DNA of 64,000 nt from Pseudomonas sp. MWU13-2100. Lineage in GTDB: Bacteria > Pseudomonadota > Gammaproteobacteria > Pseudomonadales > Pseudomonadaceae. Of the stretch, positions 54,616-62,884 are shown one piece after another. The position numbers were made by a program, and so were the translations under genes. The stretch covers positions 278,112-342,111 of the forward strand of contig NZ_JALLIX010000001.1 of the NCBI RefSeq assembly GCF_023242365.1, read 5' to 3'. The notes below the pieces were generated by a model. The model did no database searches. It was given only the letters and a program-made list of their open reading frames with translations, and was not told the DNA's origin. How positions within the stretch are numbered: the stretch's first letter is position 1; each line of letters starts with the position of its first letter.

Positions 54616-54737
54616 ATCCGGCTCAACATGTTCTGGGGGTGGAAGGGAGGGTGCCAAGGCATGAAGTGGGCGCCAGTGTAGCCGAAGCCAACCGTCGACG
54701 TGCAGGGCACGGCAACGGTCCGGGCGCGAGGCGAGGG

Positions 54738-55502
54738 TTATTTCAAGCTGCCGCTGAGGAACTGCTGGAGACGTTCGGACTGCGGCCCCCGCAGCACTTC
54801 GCGCGGGTTGCCGCGTTCTTCGACCTGGCCTTTGTGGAGGAATACCAGCTGGTTGGAGACCTCCCTGGCAAAGCCCATTTCGTGGGTCACCACGACCATG
54901 GTGCGCCCTTCCAGGGCCAGCTCTTGCATGACTTTGAGCACCTCGCCGACCAGCTCCGGGTCGAGCGCCGAAGTCGGTTCGTCGAAGAGCATCACTTCCG
55001 GTTCCATGGCCAGGGCCCGGGCAATCGCCACACGCTGCTGCTCGCCGCCGGACATGTGCGCCGGATAGGCGTTCAGGCGGTGCCCCACGCCGACCTTGTT
55101 CAAATAGTGTTCGGCCTTTTCCCGAGCCTCCTTCCTCGGCACTCCAAGGACTTGCACCGGGGCTTCCATGACGTTTTCCACGGCGCTCATGTGCGACCAC
55201 AGGTTGAAGTGCTGAAACACCATCGCCAGTCGCGAACGCATGCGTTGCAGTTGCTTCGGCTCGGCGGCCTTGAGCCCACCCGAGGCGTTGGCCACCAGCT
55301 TGAGCTGTTCGCCATTGAGCCGGATGCTTCCGGCATTGGGTTGTTCGAGCAGGTTGATGCAGCGCAGGAAGGTGCTTTTTCCGGAGCCGCTGGAGCCGAT
55401 GAGGCTGATCACATCACCGGCTTTTGCCTCCAGCGATACGCCCTTGAGCACCTCGTGGGCACCGTAGCTTTTGTGCAAGTCCTGAATTTCAAGTTTGTTC
55501 AT
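54738..55502 (-). CDS. aotP: ABC transporter ATP-binding protein for basic amino acids (AotP/HisP-like)
   Basis: A 254-residue ATPase: Walker A GSSGSGKSTFLRCINLLEQP, Q loop VFQHFNLWSHM, signature MSGGEQQRVAIARALAMEPEVMLFDEPTSALDPE. LWSHMSAVENVMEAPVQVLG is typical of the histidine/arginine/ornithine subfamily. It serves the permeases and binding protein encoded upstream. ATG 55502; the longer frame is antisense shadow of neighbours. Gene symbols here follow gene order of the P. aeruginosa aot operon. Confidence 0.88.
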   Translation of the reverse strand: MNKLEIQDLHKSYGAHEVLKGVSLEAKAGDVISLIGSSGSGKSTFLRCINLLEQPNAGSIRLNGEQLKLVANASGGLKAAEPKQLQRMRSRLAMVFQHFNLWSHMSAVENVMEAPVQVLGVPRKEAREKAEHYLNKVGVGHRLNAYPAHMSGGEQQRVAIARALAMEPEVMLFDEPTSALDPELVGEVLKVMQELALEGRTMVVVTHEMGFAREVSNQLVFLHKGQVEERGNPREVLRGPQSERLQQFLSGSLK

Positions 55503-55521
55503 GCTGTCCACTCTGCTGAAG

Positions 55522-56634
55522 TCAGTCGCTGAGCAAGCGACCCTGGCGAATCGGGGTACGGCCGGCGACTTTGGCCAGCCACAGGCCGGGTTGGGCAAAA
55601 CGCAGGCGTTCGCGGGCGTAGAGAATGCCGTCGGTGCTGGCGGTCACTACGCTGTGCTGGTCGGTCAGTGGGTCGATGACTTCGAACAGCGGATCGCCGA
55701 CCTTGACCTGTGCGCCCAGTGGCTGCAGGAAACTGACCACGCCCGGGTGCGGTGCATAGGCATATTGCGCACCGGCGAATGGGCTGGCTTCGCAGCAGAA
55801 GTCAGGCGCGGCCGGCCATTGACCGCCGATCAGACCCTGTTCGGCCAGATAGCCGAGGATCTGCTCGGCACTGGCGATACAGGATTCGCGATCGGTGTCG
55901 GCCATGCCCCGCAATTCAATGGTGGTAGCGACGCAGGCAAGGGGAATATTGGCCCAAGGGAAGCGTTGGGCCAGCTGCACCCAAGGGCTGGCACAGGCTT
56001 CATCGAAGGCATTGCCGCCGGCATCCTCGGCCAGCAGGGCGGCCCCGGCCCCCAGGCGCGCGGCCAGGGAACGCAGGCGTGACCAGTTTTGCGGCAGGGC
56101 GTAGAGCAGCATGATCGACTCGAAGTCGCAGTGCAGGTCGAGCACCACGTCGGCATCGCAGGCATGGCGCAACAGCAGACGACGCAAACCGTCGAGTTCC
56201 GAGGTCGCCGGCGGCAGTTGCTCGATGATCTTGAGCATGGCGCCGCGAATCGCCCGGACATTGGTCTGGGCGTGTTCCCCCAGTTGACCTTCCAACTGCC
56301 GGGCCACGGCGTCGGTCAGTTGCACGAAGTCACGATTGAAATTGCTCCCGCTGGAGAATTCGAAGCGGCCCTGATGGGTGGCCTGGAACATCTGTCCGAT
56401 GCCGATGGGGTTTGCCATCGGCACCAGTTCGATCACCCCGGTCAGGCGCCCCTGATCTTCCAGTTCACGCAGACGCCGCTTGAGTTCGACGGCGACGCGC
56501 ATGCCTGGCAGTTCGTCGGCGTGCAGGGAGGCCTGGATGTAGGCCTTGCGGGTGCCACTGCCGAATCGAAACAGCGACAGTTGGCGCTCGGTGCCCGTGG
56601 CGCTCCAGGGCAGGATGTAGTTGATCTGCTGCAT
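55522..56634 (-). CDS. aotO: Succinylglutamate desuccinylase/aspartoacylase family protein (AotO-like)
   Basis: A 370-residue zinc-dependent amidohydrolase-like protein. Zinc ligands in SLHADELPGMRVAVELKRRL (His38, Glu41) and VVLDLHCDFESIMLL (His), with RFEFSSGSNFNRDF in between and a C-terminal beta domain (GVVSFLQPLGAQVKVGDPLFEVIDPLTDQ). In P. aeruginosa a gene of this type lies inside the aot operon with no known essential role in transport. Same place here, between permease and ATPase. Confidence 0.85.
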   Translation of the reverse strand: MQQINYILPWSATGTERQLSLFRFGSGTRKAYIQASLHADELPGMRVAVELKRRLRELEDQGRLTGVIELVPMANPIGIGQMFQATHQGRFEFSSGSNFNRDFVQLTDAVARQLEGQLGEHAQTNVRAIRGAMLKIIEQLPPATSELDGLRRLLLRHACDADVVLDLHCDFESIMLLYALPQNWSRLRSLAARLGAGAALLAEDAGGNAFDEACASPWVQLAQRFPWANIPLACVATTIELRGMADTDRESCIASAEQILGYLAEQGLIGGQWPAAPDFCCEASPFAGAQYAYAPHPGVVSFLQPLGAQVKVGDPLFEVIDPLTDQHSVVTASTDGILYARERLRFAQPGLWLAKVAGRTPIRQGRLLSD

Positions 56635-56643
56635 GGGGGGTCC

Positions 56644-57342
56644 TTAGTGCTTGCGTGGCGCCAGATACGCCAGCCAATGGCGCTCGGCCAACTTGAACAG
56701 ACGCACGAGGACGAAGGTCATGGCCAGGTAGATCAGGCCGGCGGTGATAAAGGCTTCGAAGGGCAGATAGAAGCGCGCACTGACGGTGCGCGCCGCGCCG
56801 GTGATATCGACAAGCGTGACGATCGACGCCAGGCTGGTGGTTTGCAGCATCATCAGTACTTCGTTGCTGTACTGCGGCAACGCGCGGCGCAAGGCCGATG
56901 GCAGGAGAATGCGCCGGTACAGGGTCAAGCGCGACATGCCCATGGCCCGGGCGGCCTCGACTTCGCCACCGGGTGTCGACTTCAGGCTGCCGGCGAGCAA
57001 CTCGGCGCTGTAGGCGCTGGTATTGATCGCAAAGGCCAGGCAGGCGCAAAAGGTCGCACTCGACAGGTAGGGCCAGAGCACACTCTGGCGGACTGCTTCA
57101 AACTGTGCCAAGCCGTAGTAGACGAGGAACAACTGCACCAGCATCGGCGTGCCGCGGATCACGTAGGTGTATAGCCAGGCCGGGAAGTTGAGCAGCGGCG
57201 AGCGGGAGACCCGCAGCAGTGCCAGGGGGATGGCCAGCATCAGGCCCAGGGCCAGGGAAATCAGCAGCAGCTTGAGGGTCAGCAAGGCTCCCCCGAGATA
57301 CAGCGGCAGATTTTGCCAGATCAGGTTGTAATCGAGAATCAT
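56644..57342 (-). CDS. aotM: Basic amino acid ABC transporter permease (AotM/HisM-like)
   Basis: A 232-residue permease with about five membrane helices and the EAA loop (EVEAARAMGMSRLTLYRRILLPSALRRALPQYSNEVLMMLQTTSLASIVTL). ATG 57342 follows GGAGAG; a GTG six codons upstream overlaps the previous gene's stop and is the alternative. Confidence 0.88.
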   Translation of the reverse strand: MILDYNLIWQNLPLYLGGALLTLKLLLISLALGLMLAIPLALLRVSRSPLLNFPAWLYTYVIRGTPMLVQLFLVYYGLAQFEAVRQSVLWPYLSSATFCACLAFAINTSAYSAELLAGSLKSTPGGEVEAARAMGMSRLTLYRRILLPSALRRALPQYSNEVLMMLQTTSLASIVTLVDITGAARTVSARFYLPFEAFITAGLIYLAMTFVLVRLFKLAERHWLAYLAPRKH

Positions 57343-57356
57343 CGGTAGCTCTCCAC

Positions 57357-58046
57357 TCACAGTTCGGCGGCTTTGATGCCGACCGAATAGTGTTTTTCCA
57401 GGTAGCGCAGCACCAGCAGCGACAGGCTGGTCAGCATCAGATAAAGCGCCGCCACGGCGAGGAAGAACGTAAAAGGCTCATGGGTCGCATCGGCGGCGTT
57501 CTTGGCCTTGAACATCATGTCCTGCAGGCCGATCACCGAGATCAGCGCGGTGGACTTGGTCAGCACCAGCCAGTTGTTGGTGAAGCCGGGAATGGCGAAG
57601 CGAATCATTTGTGGCAGCAGGATCCGTCGGAACACCTGCAGGCCGCTCATGCCGTAGGCGGCCCCGGCTTCGCCCTGGCCGTTGTGGATGGCCATGAACG
57701 CACCGCGAAAGGTTTCCGAGAGATAGGCGCCGAAAATGAAGCCCATGGTGCAGACACCGGCCACGAACGGGTTGATGTCGATGTAGTGGCTGTAGCCGAG
57801 TGCAAGGGCCAGGCGATTCACCAGATCCTGACCGCCATAGAAAATCAGCAGAATCAGTACCAGGTCAGGGATGCCGCGGATAAGGGTGGTGTAACCCTCG
57901 CCCAGCATCGCCAGCCATTTGAGCGGGGATAGCCGAAAAGCTGCACCGATCAGGCCCAGGACAATGGCCTTGGCCATGGCGCTCAGGGCCAGATTGAGGG
58001 TCAGCCAGGCACCCTCGAGAATGCTCGATCCGTAGCCGTGGAGCAT
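57357..58046 (-). CDS. aotQ: Basic amino acid ABC transporter permease (AotQ/HisQ-like)
   Basis: A 229-residue inner membrane permease, partner of the next gene. EAA loop: GEAGAAYGMSGLQVFRRILLPQMIRFAIPGFTNNWLVLTKSTALISVIGLQD. GAGGAA precedes the chosen start; the longer frame is GC-rich non-homologous sequence. Confidence 0.88.
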   Translation of the reverse strand: MLHGYGSSILEGAWLTLNLALSAMAKAIVLGLIGAAFRLSPLKWLAMLGEGYTTLIRGIPDLVLILLIFYGGQDLVNRLALALGYSHYIDINPFVAGVCTMGFIFGAYLSETFRGAFMAIHNGQGEAGAAYGMSGLQVFRRILLPQMIRFAIPGFTNNWLVLTKSTALISVIGLQDMMFKAKNAADATHEPFTFFLAVAALYLMLTSLSLLVLRYLEKHYSVGIKAAEL

Positions 58047-58068
58047 GATGAAGTTCCTCGCCCGAAGC

Positions 58069-58111
58069 GCCGCTGGGCGCGCGGGACAAGCTGGAGAAGG
58101 GCGCCCGCGGC
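58069..58111 (-). other. GC-rich stem-loop between the binding-protein and permease genes
   Basis: GCCGC-T-GGGCGC (58069-58080) pairs with GCGCCCGCGGC (58101-58111) with one bulge. It lies in the 91-base gap after the binding-protein gene on the minus strand. Such hairpins often protect the upstream binding-protein mRNA or reduce read-through. Confidence 0.55.
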
Positions 58112-58137
58112 AAGCCGGCGCCAGGTCTGGGGAAGGC

Positions 58138-58914
58138 TTATTCGCCGTAGATATCGAACGCGAAGTACTTGGCCTGTATCTGTTGGTACTTGCCATTGGC
58201 ACGGATGGCGTCGATGGCCGCGTTCAGGCGCGCGGCATTCGCGGTGTCGCCCTTGCGCAAGGCGATACCGGCGCCACGACCGAAGTATTTCGGGTCGTTG
58301 ATGTCGGGTCCGACCAACGCGAAGCCTTTACCCGCCGGCGTTTTGATAAAACTCTCGTTGGTATTGACGATGTCGGCGAGGGTCGCGTCCAGACGACCCG
58401 ACGCCAGGTCAAGAAAGGCTTCGTTCTGTGAGGAATAGCGCACGATCTCGATCCCGGCTTTTTCCAGTTGCTCGGTGGCGAAGCGGTCGTAGGTGGAGGA
58501 GCGCTGCACGCCGACTTTCTTGCCCTTGAGATCCGCCAGTGGGTCGTTGATCAGGCTGCCGACCTTCATGGCGAACTTGCCCGGCGTGTGGTAGTACTTT
58601 TCGCTGAAGTCGACGGACTTCAGACGGTCGTCGGTGATCGACATCGACGACAGCACCGCATCGATCTTGCGCACCTTGAGCGAAGGGATCATCCCGTCGA
58701 ACTCCTGGATCACCCATTGGCACTTGATCTTCATTTCATCGCACAGGGCGTTGCCGATATCGTAGTCGAAACCGCCGAGGTTGCCTTCCGGGGTCTTGTA
58801 GGAGAAGGGCGGGTAGGCGGCTTCGATGCCGATACGCAGACTGTCCTCGTCGGCATGGGCCAGGATGCTGAAGGCACAGAGGGCCAGGGCACCTAGAAGT
58901 CCTGTCTTGTTCAT
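58138..58914 (-). CDS. aotJ: Periplasmic basic amino acid binding protein (AotJ/HisJ-like)
   Basis: A 258-residue solute-binding protein: signal peptide 1-21 (LLGALALCAFSILAHA), then the SBP type 3 fold (LRIGIEAAYPPFSYKTPEGNLGGFDYDIGNALCDEMKIKCQWV, FDGMIPSLKVRKIDAVLSSMSITDDRLKSVDFSEKYY, GKKVGVQRSSTYDRF). The aromatic YPPF and DIGN/DYD residues fit the lysine/arginine/ornithine/histidine class. First gene of the transporter operon; GGGAG lies 8 bases before the ATG. Confidence 0.9.
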   Translation of the reverse strand: MNKTGLLGALALCAFSILAHADEDSLRIGIEAAYPPFSYKTPEGNLGGFDYDIGNALCDEMKIKCQWVIQEFDGMIPSLKVRKIDAVLSSMSITDDRLKSVDFSEKYYHTPGKFAMKVGSLINDPLADLKGKKVGVQRSSTYDRFATEQLEKAGIEIVRYSSQNEAFLDLASGRLDATLADIVNTNESFIKTPAGKGFALVGPDINDPKYFGRGAGIALRKGDTANAARLNAAIDAIRANGKYQQIQAKYFAFDIYGE

Positions 58915-59017
58915 ATTGTTGACTCCCGTTGTTTGTGAAGCGTGGGCGAGGTGCCGTCCGGTTGGCGTGGCGGGTAGGGCCGCCTGATTTTGTCGTGGCT
59001 ATAAATGACACGTTTTA

Positions 59018-59040
59018 TTTCATAAATCAATTTTATGAAA
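59018..59040. promoter_or_regulatory. 23-bp palindrome upstream of the transporter operon, candidate operator
   Basis: TTTCATAAA (59018-59026), 5 bases, TTTATGAAA (59032-59040): perfect 9-base arms, with further near-symmetric T/A runs outside. It lies 104 bases before the binding-protein start on the minus strand. RpiR-type regulators bind ATGAAA-like inverted repeats, so the RpiR gene at the operon end is a candidate. The same spot also carries TGTCGT and TGACAC, loosely like Pseudomonas ArgR half-sites. Confidence 0.5.
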
Positions 59041-59175
59041 ATAAAAACGCCAGATGATGGCGTGACGATACTGCCGCCCGGTTCGGCAACCGCGATTCAG
59101 GCGCGGACGGACCGGCTTGCGGGGGAATTGGTGTATCCTTCGCGGCCGTCATTTTCTCCGCTGCAGGACCTGTCC

Positions 59176-59706
59176 ATGAAAACCGCCCTCGTCGAACTCA
59201 TCAGCAAAATCAGCTCCGGCTGCATGAGCGAGGCTGAAATCCTGCGGATCGCCGATGAAGCGGCCCAGGCCTACGCCGACCAGACCGGCTTCCTGGCGGC
59301 CAATCCGGACATCAACTACGACGACAGCTTTCCGATTCCCCTGGGCGAGTGGGTGGTGGTCGGCAGCTTGCCCGAGACCGTGCTGTTCCAGGCCGACACC
59401 TACATGGATCTGTTCGCCCGGATCGTCGAGTCTTTCGGCAAGGACGTGCCTTTCAACATCAAGCCCAGGCAACTGGCCAAGGTCGAGTCCTTGACCGCCT
59501 TGAACCGCATCCAGGTTCAACTGAGCAGCATGAACCCGGAAATGGGCGGCTACGTACTGGTGAATTTCAGTCAGTTGCTCGACGATGAACTCCAGGCGGT
59601 GCTGGTCTACGGCAATGACCTGCCGCGGGTACTGGCGTTGTGCGAGGAAGTCGGGATTGCCGCCGCGCCCTCCCTGGAAGCCCTGCGGATCGCGCTGCAC
59701 GTCTGA
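59176..59706 (+). CDS. Conserved hypothetical protein
   Basis: A 176-residue acidic, mixed alpha/beta protein (MKTALVELISKISSGCMSEAEILRIADEAAQAYADQTGF, IPLGEWVVVGSLPETVLFQADTYMDLFARIVESFG, MNPEMGGYVLVNFSQLLDDELQAVLVYGNDLPRVLALCEEVGI). I know no domain. No membrane or signal segment. ATG 59176 is preferred to the open frame from 59035, whose first 47 codons have no protein-like bias. Divergent from the transporter operon. Confidence 0.75.
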   Translation: MKTALVELISKISSGCMSEAEILRIADEAAQAYADQTGFLAANPDINYDDSFPIPLGEWVVVGSLPETVLFQADTYMDLFARIVESFGKDVPFNIKPRQLAKVESLTALNRIQVQLSSMNPEMGGYVLVNFSQLLDDELQAVLVYGNDLPRVLALCEEVGIAAAPSLEALRIALHV

Positions 59707-59793
59707 GCCCCGCCGTGACAACCCGGCAATAAAGTGAACCCCGGCGCTGGCCGGCTATCCTATGAGGGCAGATCCTCATCAAGGAGCAAGACC

Positions 59794-59982
59794 ATGGGTT
59801 CCACTTTCAACGGCCTGATCGGCCTGATCATCCTGGCGCTGGATATCTGGGCCATCCTCAATGTGCTGAAAAGCAGTGCCGAAACCGGGATGAAGATCCT
59901 CTGGATCTTGCTGATCATCCTGCTGCCGGTACTCGGCCTGATCATCTGGGCCATCGCAGGGCCGCGTGGCAATCTGCGCTAG
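59794..59982 (+). CDS. Small membrane protein with PLDc_N domain
   Basis: A 62-residue protein with two membrane helices (about 5-25 and 33-55) joined by KSSAETGMKILW and ending AGPRGNLR, the pattern of the PLDc_N (phospholipase D N-terminal) domain standing alone. Function unknown. AAGGAG lies 7 bases before the ATG. Confidence 0.8.
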   Translation: MGSTFNGLIGLIILALDIWAILNVLKSSAETGMKILWILLIILLPVLGLIIWAIAGPRGNLR

Positions 59983-60104
59983 TGACAGTCAATACAGGAT
60001 TGAGCAAGGTACCGACCCGGCAGGGAGCGCATTCTGATTTTGTCTCGGAAATTGCCTACGATTTTGGTCGTCAGGGGCTGATGGTATTTGTACGGATGAA
60101 GTCC

Positions 60105-60188
60105 TAGGGTTTGAACAGGGTAAAAAGCTTGGAAGCTTTGCCCTCAGGCCTCTCCTTGATTCAAGGGAGGAGCTGTCCCAAAACCCTA
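60105..60188 (+). other. Predicted three-way-junction RNA fold upstream of the 67-residue gene
   Basis: A closing stem TAGGGTTT (60105-60112) with AAACCCTA (60181-60188) encloses two hairpins: AGGG/CCCT with inner AAAGC/GCTTT (60117-60144) and CCTC-T-CCTTG with CAAGGGAGG (60149-60170). It lies in the 223-base gap after the PLDc_N gene, ending 17 bases before the next ATG. It could be a leader, a small RNA or an unusual terminator. Confidence 0.4.
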
Positions 60189-60205
60189 AGCTAAAGGATT
60201 AGCCC

Positions 60206-60409
60206 ATGCAGGAGATGAGTATGGAACAGGCCCAGCTTGAGAAAACCCATGTCGAGATTGCCAAGCTTATCGCCGAGCAGCGCAAGCTCAATGCAGAGGC
60301 GGGGAAGATGACACGTGAAACATTCTGGTATCCGGTCGCGATTGCGGTTGGCTTTGTCGGTACCGTATCGACGGTCACCGCACTGCTGATCAAATATCTC
60401 GTTCCTTGA
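60206..60409 (+). CDS. Small coiled-coil membrane protein, hypothetical
   Basis: A 67-residue protein: charged helix 1-35 (EQAQLEKTHVEIAKLIAEQRKLNAEAGK), then a membrane helix 41-64 (WYPVAIAVGFVGTVSTVTALLIKYL). Family unknown to me; similar short proteins exist in many pseudomonads. AAAGGA about 9 bases upstream supports ATG 60206; ATG 60221 is possible. Confidence 0.65.
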   Translation: MQEMSMEQAQLEKTHVEIAKLIAEQRKLNAEAGKMTRETFWYPVAIAVGFVGTVSTVTALLIKYLVP

Positions 60410-60586
60410 GTGTGCAAGCCGGTGGCCTTTGTCCGGGGAAGGTTCGACCTGTCATTATTCGCAACGTAGAATGCGCGCCTTTCTCGGATTGTCGAGGCAA
60501 TGGCCACGAGCGCCCATTGTTTGTTCGATATCCCGCCATGGGCGGGTGACCGTCCGTTGCAACTCGCATTCACCGGAGCACTTTCC

Positions 60587-61462
60587 ATGAGCAAAACGCC
60601 TGAAACCCACTACCAGGAAACCCTCTACGAAGGCTATGGCCAGTGCTTTCGCATGGACAAGCTGCTGCACGAAGTGCGCACCGGGCACCAACACCTGGTG
60701 ATCTTCGAAAACACCCGCATGGGCCGGGTCATGGCCCTGGACGGTGTCATCCAGACCACCGAGGCCGATGAGTTCATCTACCACGAAATGCTCACCCATG
60801 TGCCGATCCTCGCCCATGGCAGCGCCAAGCGTGTGCTGATCATTGGTGGTGGCGATGGCGGCATGCTGCGTGAAGTGGCCAAGCATCGTGGCGTCGAGCA
60901 CATCACCATGGTCGAGATCGACGCCACCGTGGTCGACATGTGCAAGCAGTTCCTGCCTGAGCATTCCAAGGGCGCGTTCGACGATGCGCGGCTGAACCTG
61001 GTGATTGACGACGGCATGCGTTTCGTCGCCACGACCGAGGAAAGGTTCGACGTCATCATCTCCGACTCCACTGATCCGATCGGTCCCGGGGAAGTGCTGT
61101 TTTCCGAAAACTTCTACCAGGCCTGCCGTCGCTGCCTGAACGAAGGCGGCATCCTGGTGACCCAGAACGGTACGCCGTTCATGCAGTTGTCCGAAGTGCA
61201 GACCACCGCGGGACGCCTGCGCAGCCTGTTCCCGGACTGGCACTTCTACCAGGCGGCGATACCGACCTATATCGGGGGTGCCATGACCTTCGCTTGGGGG
61301 GCAACCCACACCGCGTCGCGCAAGTTGTCGCTGGAAACCCTGCGCCAGCGCTTTGCCGGCAGCGGTATCGTCACGCGCTACTACAACCCAGAGATCCACA
61401 TCGGCGCGTTTGCCTTGCCGCAATACGTATTGCAGGCCGTGAACAAGCCGAGCAACGACTGA
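60587..61462 (+). CDS. speE: Spermidine synthase SpeE (polyamine aminopropyltransferase)
   Basis: A 291-residue aminopropyltransferase that makes spermidine from putrescine and decarboxylated SAM. Motifs: [90 protein letters not shown]. Its by-product methylthioadenosine feeds the mtn salvage genes found elsewhere in this window. The 5' leader has a small CCCGCC/GGCGGG hairpin (60532-60546). ATG 60587 gives the standard length. Confidence 0.96.
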   Translation: MSKTPETHYQETLYEGYGQCFRMDKLLHEVRTGHQHLVIFENTRMGRVMALDGVIQTTEADEFIYHEMLTHVPILAHGSAKRVLIIGGGDGGMLREVAKHRGVEHITMVEIDATVVDMCKQFLPEHSKGAFDDARLNLVIDDGMRFVATTEERFDVIISDSTDPIGPGEVLFSENFYQACRRCLNEGGILVTQNGTPFMQLSEVQTTAGRLRSLFPDWHFYQAAIPTYIGGAMTFAWGATHTASRKLSLETLRQRFAGSGIVTRYYNPEIHIGAFALPQYVLQAVNKPSND

Positions 61463-61471
61463 TACTGCACT

Positions 61472-61515
61472 CGCAGGCTCGCGATGACCATCAACCAGAT
61501 CGTCGCGAGCCTGCG
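61472..61515. repeat. Perfect 13-bp inverted repeat between speE and the DUF3309 gene
   Basis: CGCAGGCTCGCGA (61472-61484) and TCGCGAGCCTGCG (61503-61515) with an 18-base loop, between convergent genes. REP-like sequence; may act as a bidirectional terminator though T runs are absent. Confidence 0.7.
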
Positions 61516-61528
61516 CCAAGCCGCAGGT

Positions 61529-61681
61529 TCATATCCTGCCCAGTAGCACCAGAATCAACAGGACGATCAACACTGTCCCGATCACGCCCGATGGGCCATA
61601 ACCCCAGCTTCTGGAGTGGGGGAACACGGGCAGGCCGCCGACCAGCAGCAGGATCAGGATGACGATCAGAATAATACTCAT
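61529..61681 (-). CDS. DUF3309 family small membrane protein
   Basis: A 50-residue hydrophobic protein with two membrane helices (SIILIVILILLLVGGLP and GVIGTVLIVLLILVLLGRI) around PHSRSWGYGPSG, the DUF3309 pattern. Function unknown. GGAAAG lies just upstream of ATG 61681. Confidence 0.85.
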   Translation of the reverse strand: MSIILIVILILLLVGGLPVFPHSRSWGYGPSGVIGTVLIVLLILVLLGRI

Positions 61682-62003
61682 GGGGCTTTCCTTGTTCTGT
61701 TTTTCGAGGTGCTGTGGCACAGGTTCAGCTGTTTGATAACAGGCTGCTTACATAGGTCCGACTTGAGCGGTAGGGAGAAAATTCAGTTTTTTCCCGATCA
61801 TTCGTTCTCCCTCGTTTTATTGTTTTATTGATCGACCGTTCCGCCCATGGATGATGTCGAACAATAAAGCCGTGTCTTCCCCCCGACAGTCCCCTCGGCT
61901 GCCACTTTGCCTGGAGCATTCAGCAATCTGATGGTGCGTGGGCCTTTGAGCGTCCTTCGCTACACTGCCGCTCATCGTCCTCAGAACCCACAAGGCATCT
62001 GCT
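61682..62003. other. 322-base intergenic region before the SDR gene
   Basis: Holds the divergent starts of the DUF3309 and SDR genes. It contains a CAGC-TGTT/AACA-GCTG inverted repeat (61731-61752), T-rich stretches (61785-61830) and no frame with coding character. I cannot fix a promoter. Confidence 0.55.
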
Positions 62004-62819
62004 ATGCACAATCGCATCATGATCACTGGCGCCGGCTCCGGTCTTGGCCGCGAAATCGCACTGCGCTGGGCCCGCGAGGGCTGGCGCCTGGCGCTGTCGG
62101 ATGTCAGCGAACCAGGCCTGCAGGAAACCCTCAGGCTGGTGCGCGAAGCCGGCGGCGACGGGTTCACCCAGCGTTGTGACGTGCGTGACTACAGTCAACT
62201 GACGGCGTTCGCCCAGGCTTGCGAGGTCAAGTTCGGCGGCATCGATGTGATCGTCAACAATGCCGGTGTCGCTTCGGGCGGGTTCTTCAGCGAATTGTCC
62301 CTGGAAGACTGGGACTGGCAGATCGCGATCAATCTGATGGGGGTGGTCAAGGGCTGCAAGGCGTTCCTGCCGCTGCTGGAACAGAGCAAGGGCAAGATCA
62401 TCAACATCGCCTCCATGGCGGCGCTGATGCAGGGGCCCGCCATGAGCAACTACAACGTGGCCAAGGCCGGTGTGGTGGCATTGTCGGAAAGCCTGCTGAT
62501 CGAACTGGCGCAACAGGAAGTCGCTGTGCACGTGGTCTGTCCGTCGTTTTTCCAGACCAATCTGCTGGACTCTTTCCGCGGGCCTACGCCGGCAATGAAA
62601 GCCCAGGTCGGCAAGCTGCTGGAAAGCTCGCCGATCAGCGCCAGTGACATTGCCGATTACATCTACACCCAGGTCGGTCTTGGCGAATTCATGATTTTGC
62701 CCCACGAGCAAGGGCGCATGGCCTGGGCCCTCAAGCAGAAGAATCCGCAGTTGCTCTATGACGAAATGACGGTGATGGCCGACAAGATGCGGGCCAAGGC
62801 CAAACAAGTCCCGAATTGA
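62004..62819 (+). CDS. Short-chain dehydrogenase/reductase
   Basis: A 271-residue SDR: cofactor motif ITGAGSGLGREIALRWA (TGxxxGxG), DVSEPG after strand 2 suggesting NAD(H) preference, NNAG (about 88-91), Ser in INIASMAAL and YNVAKAG with Tyr/Lys. Substrate unknown. Upstream sequence has no clear Shine-Dalgarno. Followed by a long hairpin that reaches into the ynfA leader. Confidence 0.9.
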   Translation: MHNRIMITGAGSGLGREIALRWAREGWRLALSDVSEPGLQETLRLVREAGGDGFTQRCDVRDYSQLTAFAQACEVKFGGIDVIVNNAGVASGGFFSELSLEDWDWQIAINLMGVVKGCKAFLPLLEQSKGKIINIASMAALMQGPAMSNYNVAKAGVVALSESLLIELAQQEVAVHVVCPSFFQTNLLDSFRGPTPAMKAQVGKLLESSPISASDIADYIYTQVGLGEFMILPHEQGRMAWALKQKNPQLLYDEMTVMADKMRAKAKQVPN

Positions 62820-62839
62820 GCTTGCTCGCCCATCGAGCG

Positions 62840-62876
62840 CCCGTTAGGGTTGCCAGCAATGTGCAATCCTGACGGG
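62840..62876 (+). other. 14-bp hairpin between the SDR gene and ynfA, covering the ynfA ribosome site
   Basis: Bases 62840-62853 (CCCGTTAGGGTTGC) pair with 62863-62876 (GCAATCCTGACGGG) in 14 pairs, two of them G-T, with a 9-base loop. The right arm contains GACGGG, the likely Shine-Dalgarno of ynfA. No T run. Confidence 0.6.
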
Positions 62877-62884
62877 TGTTGAGC

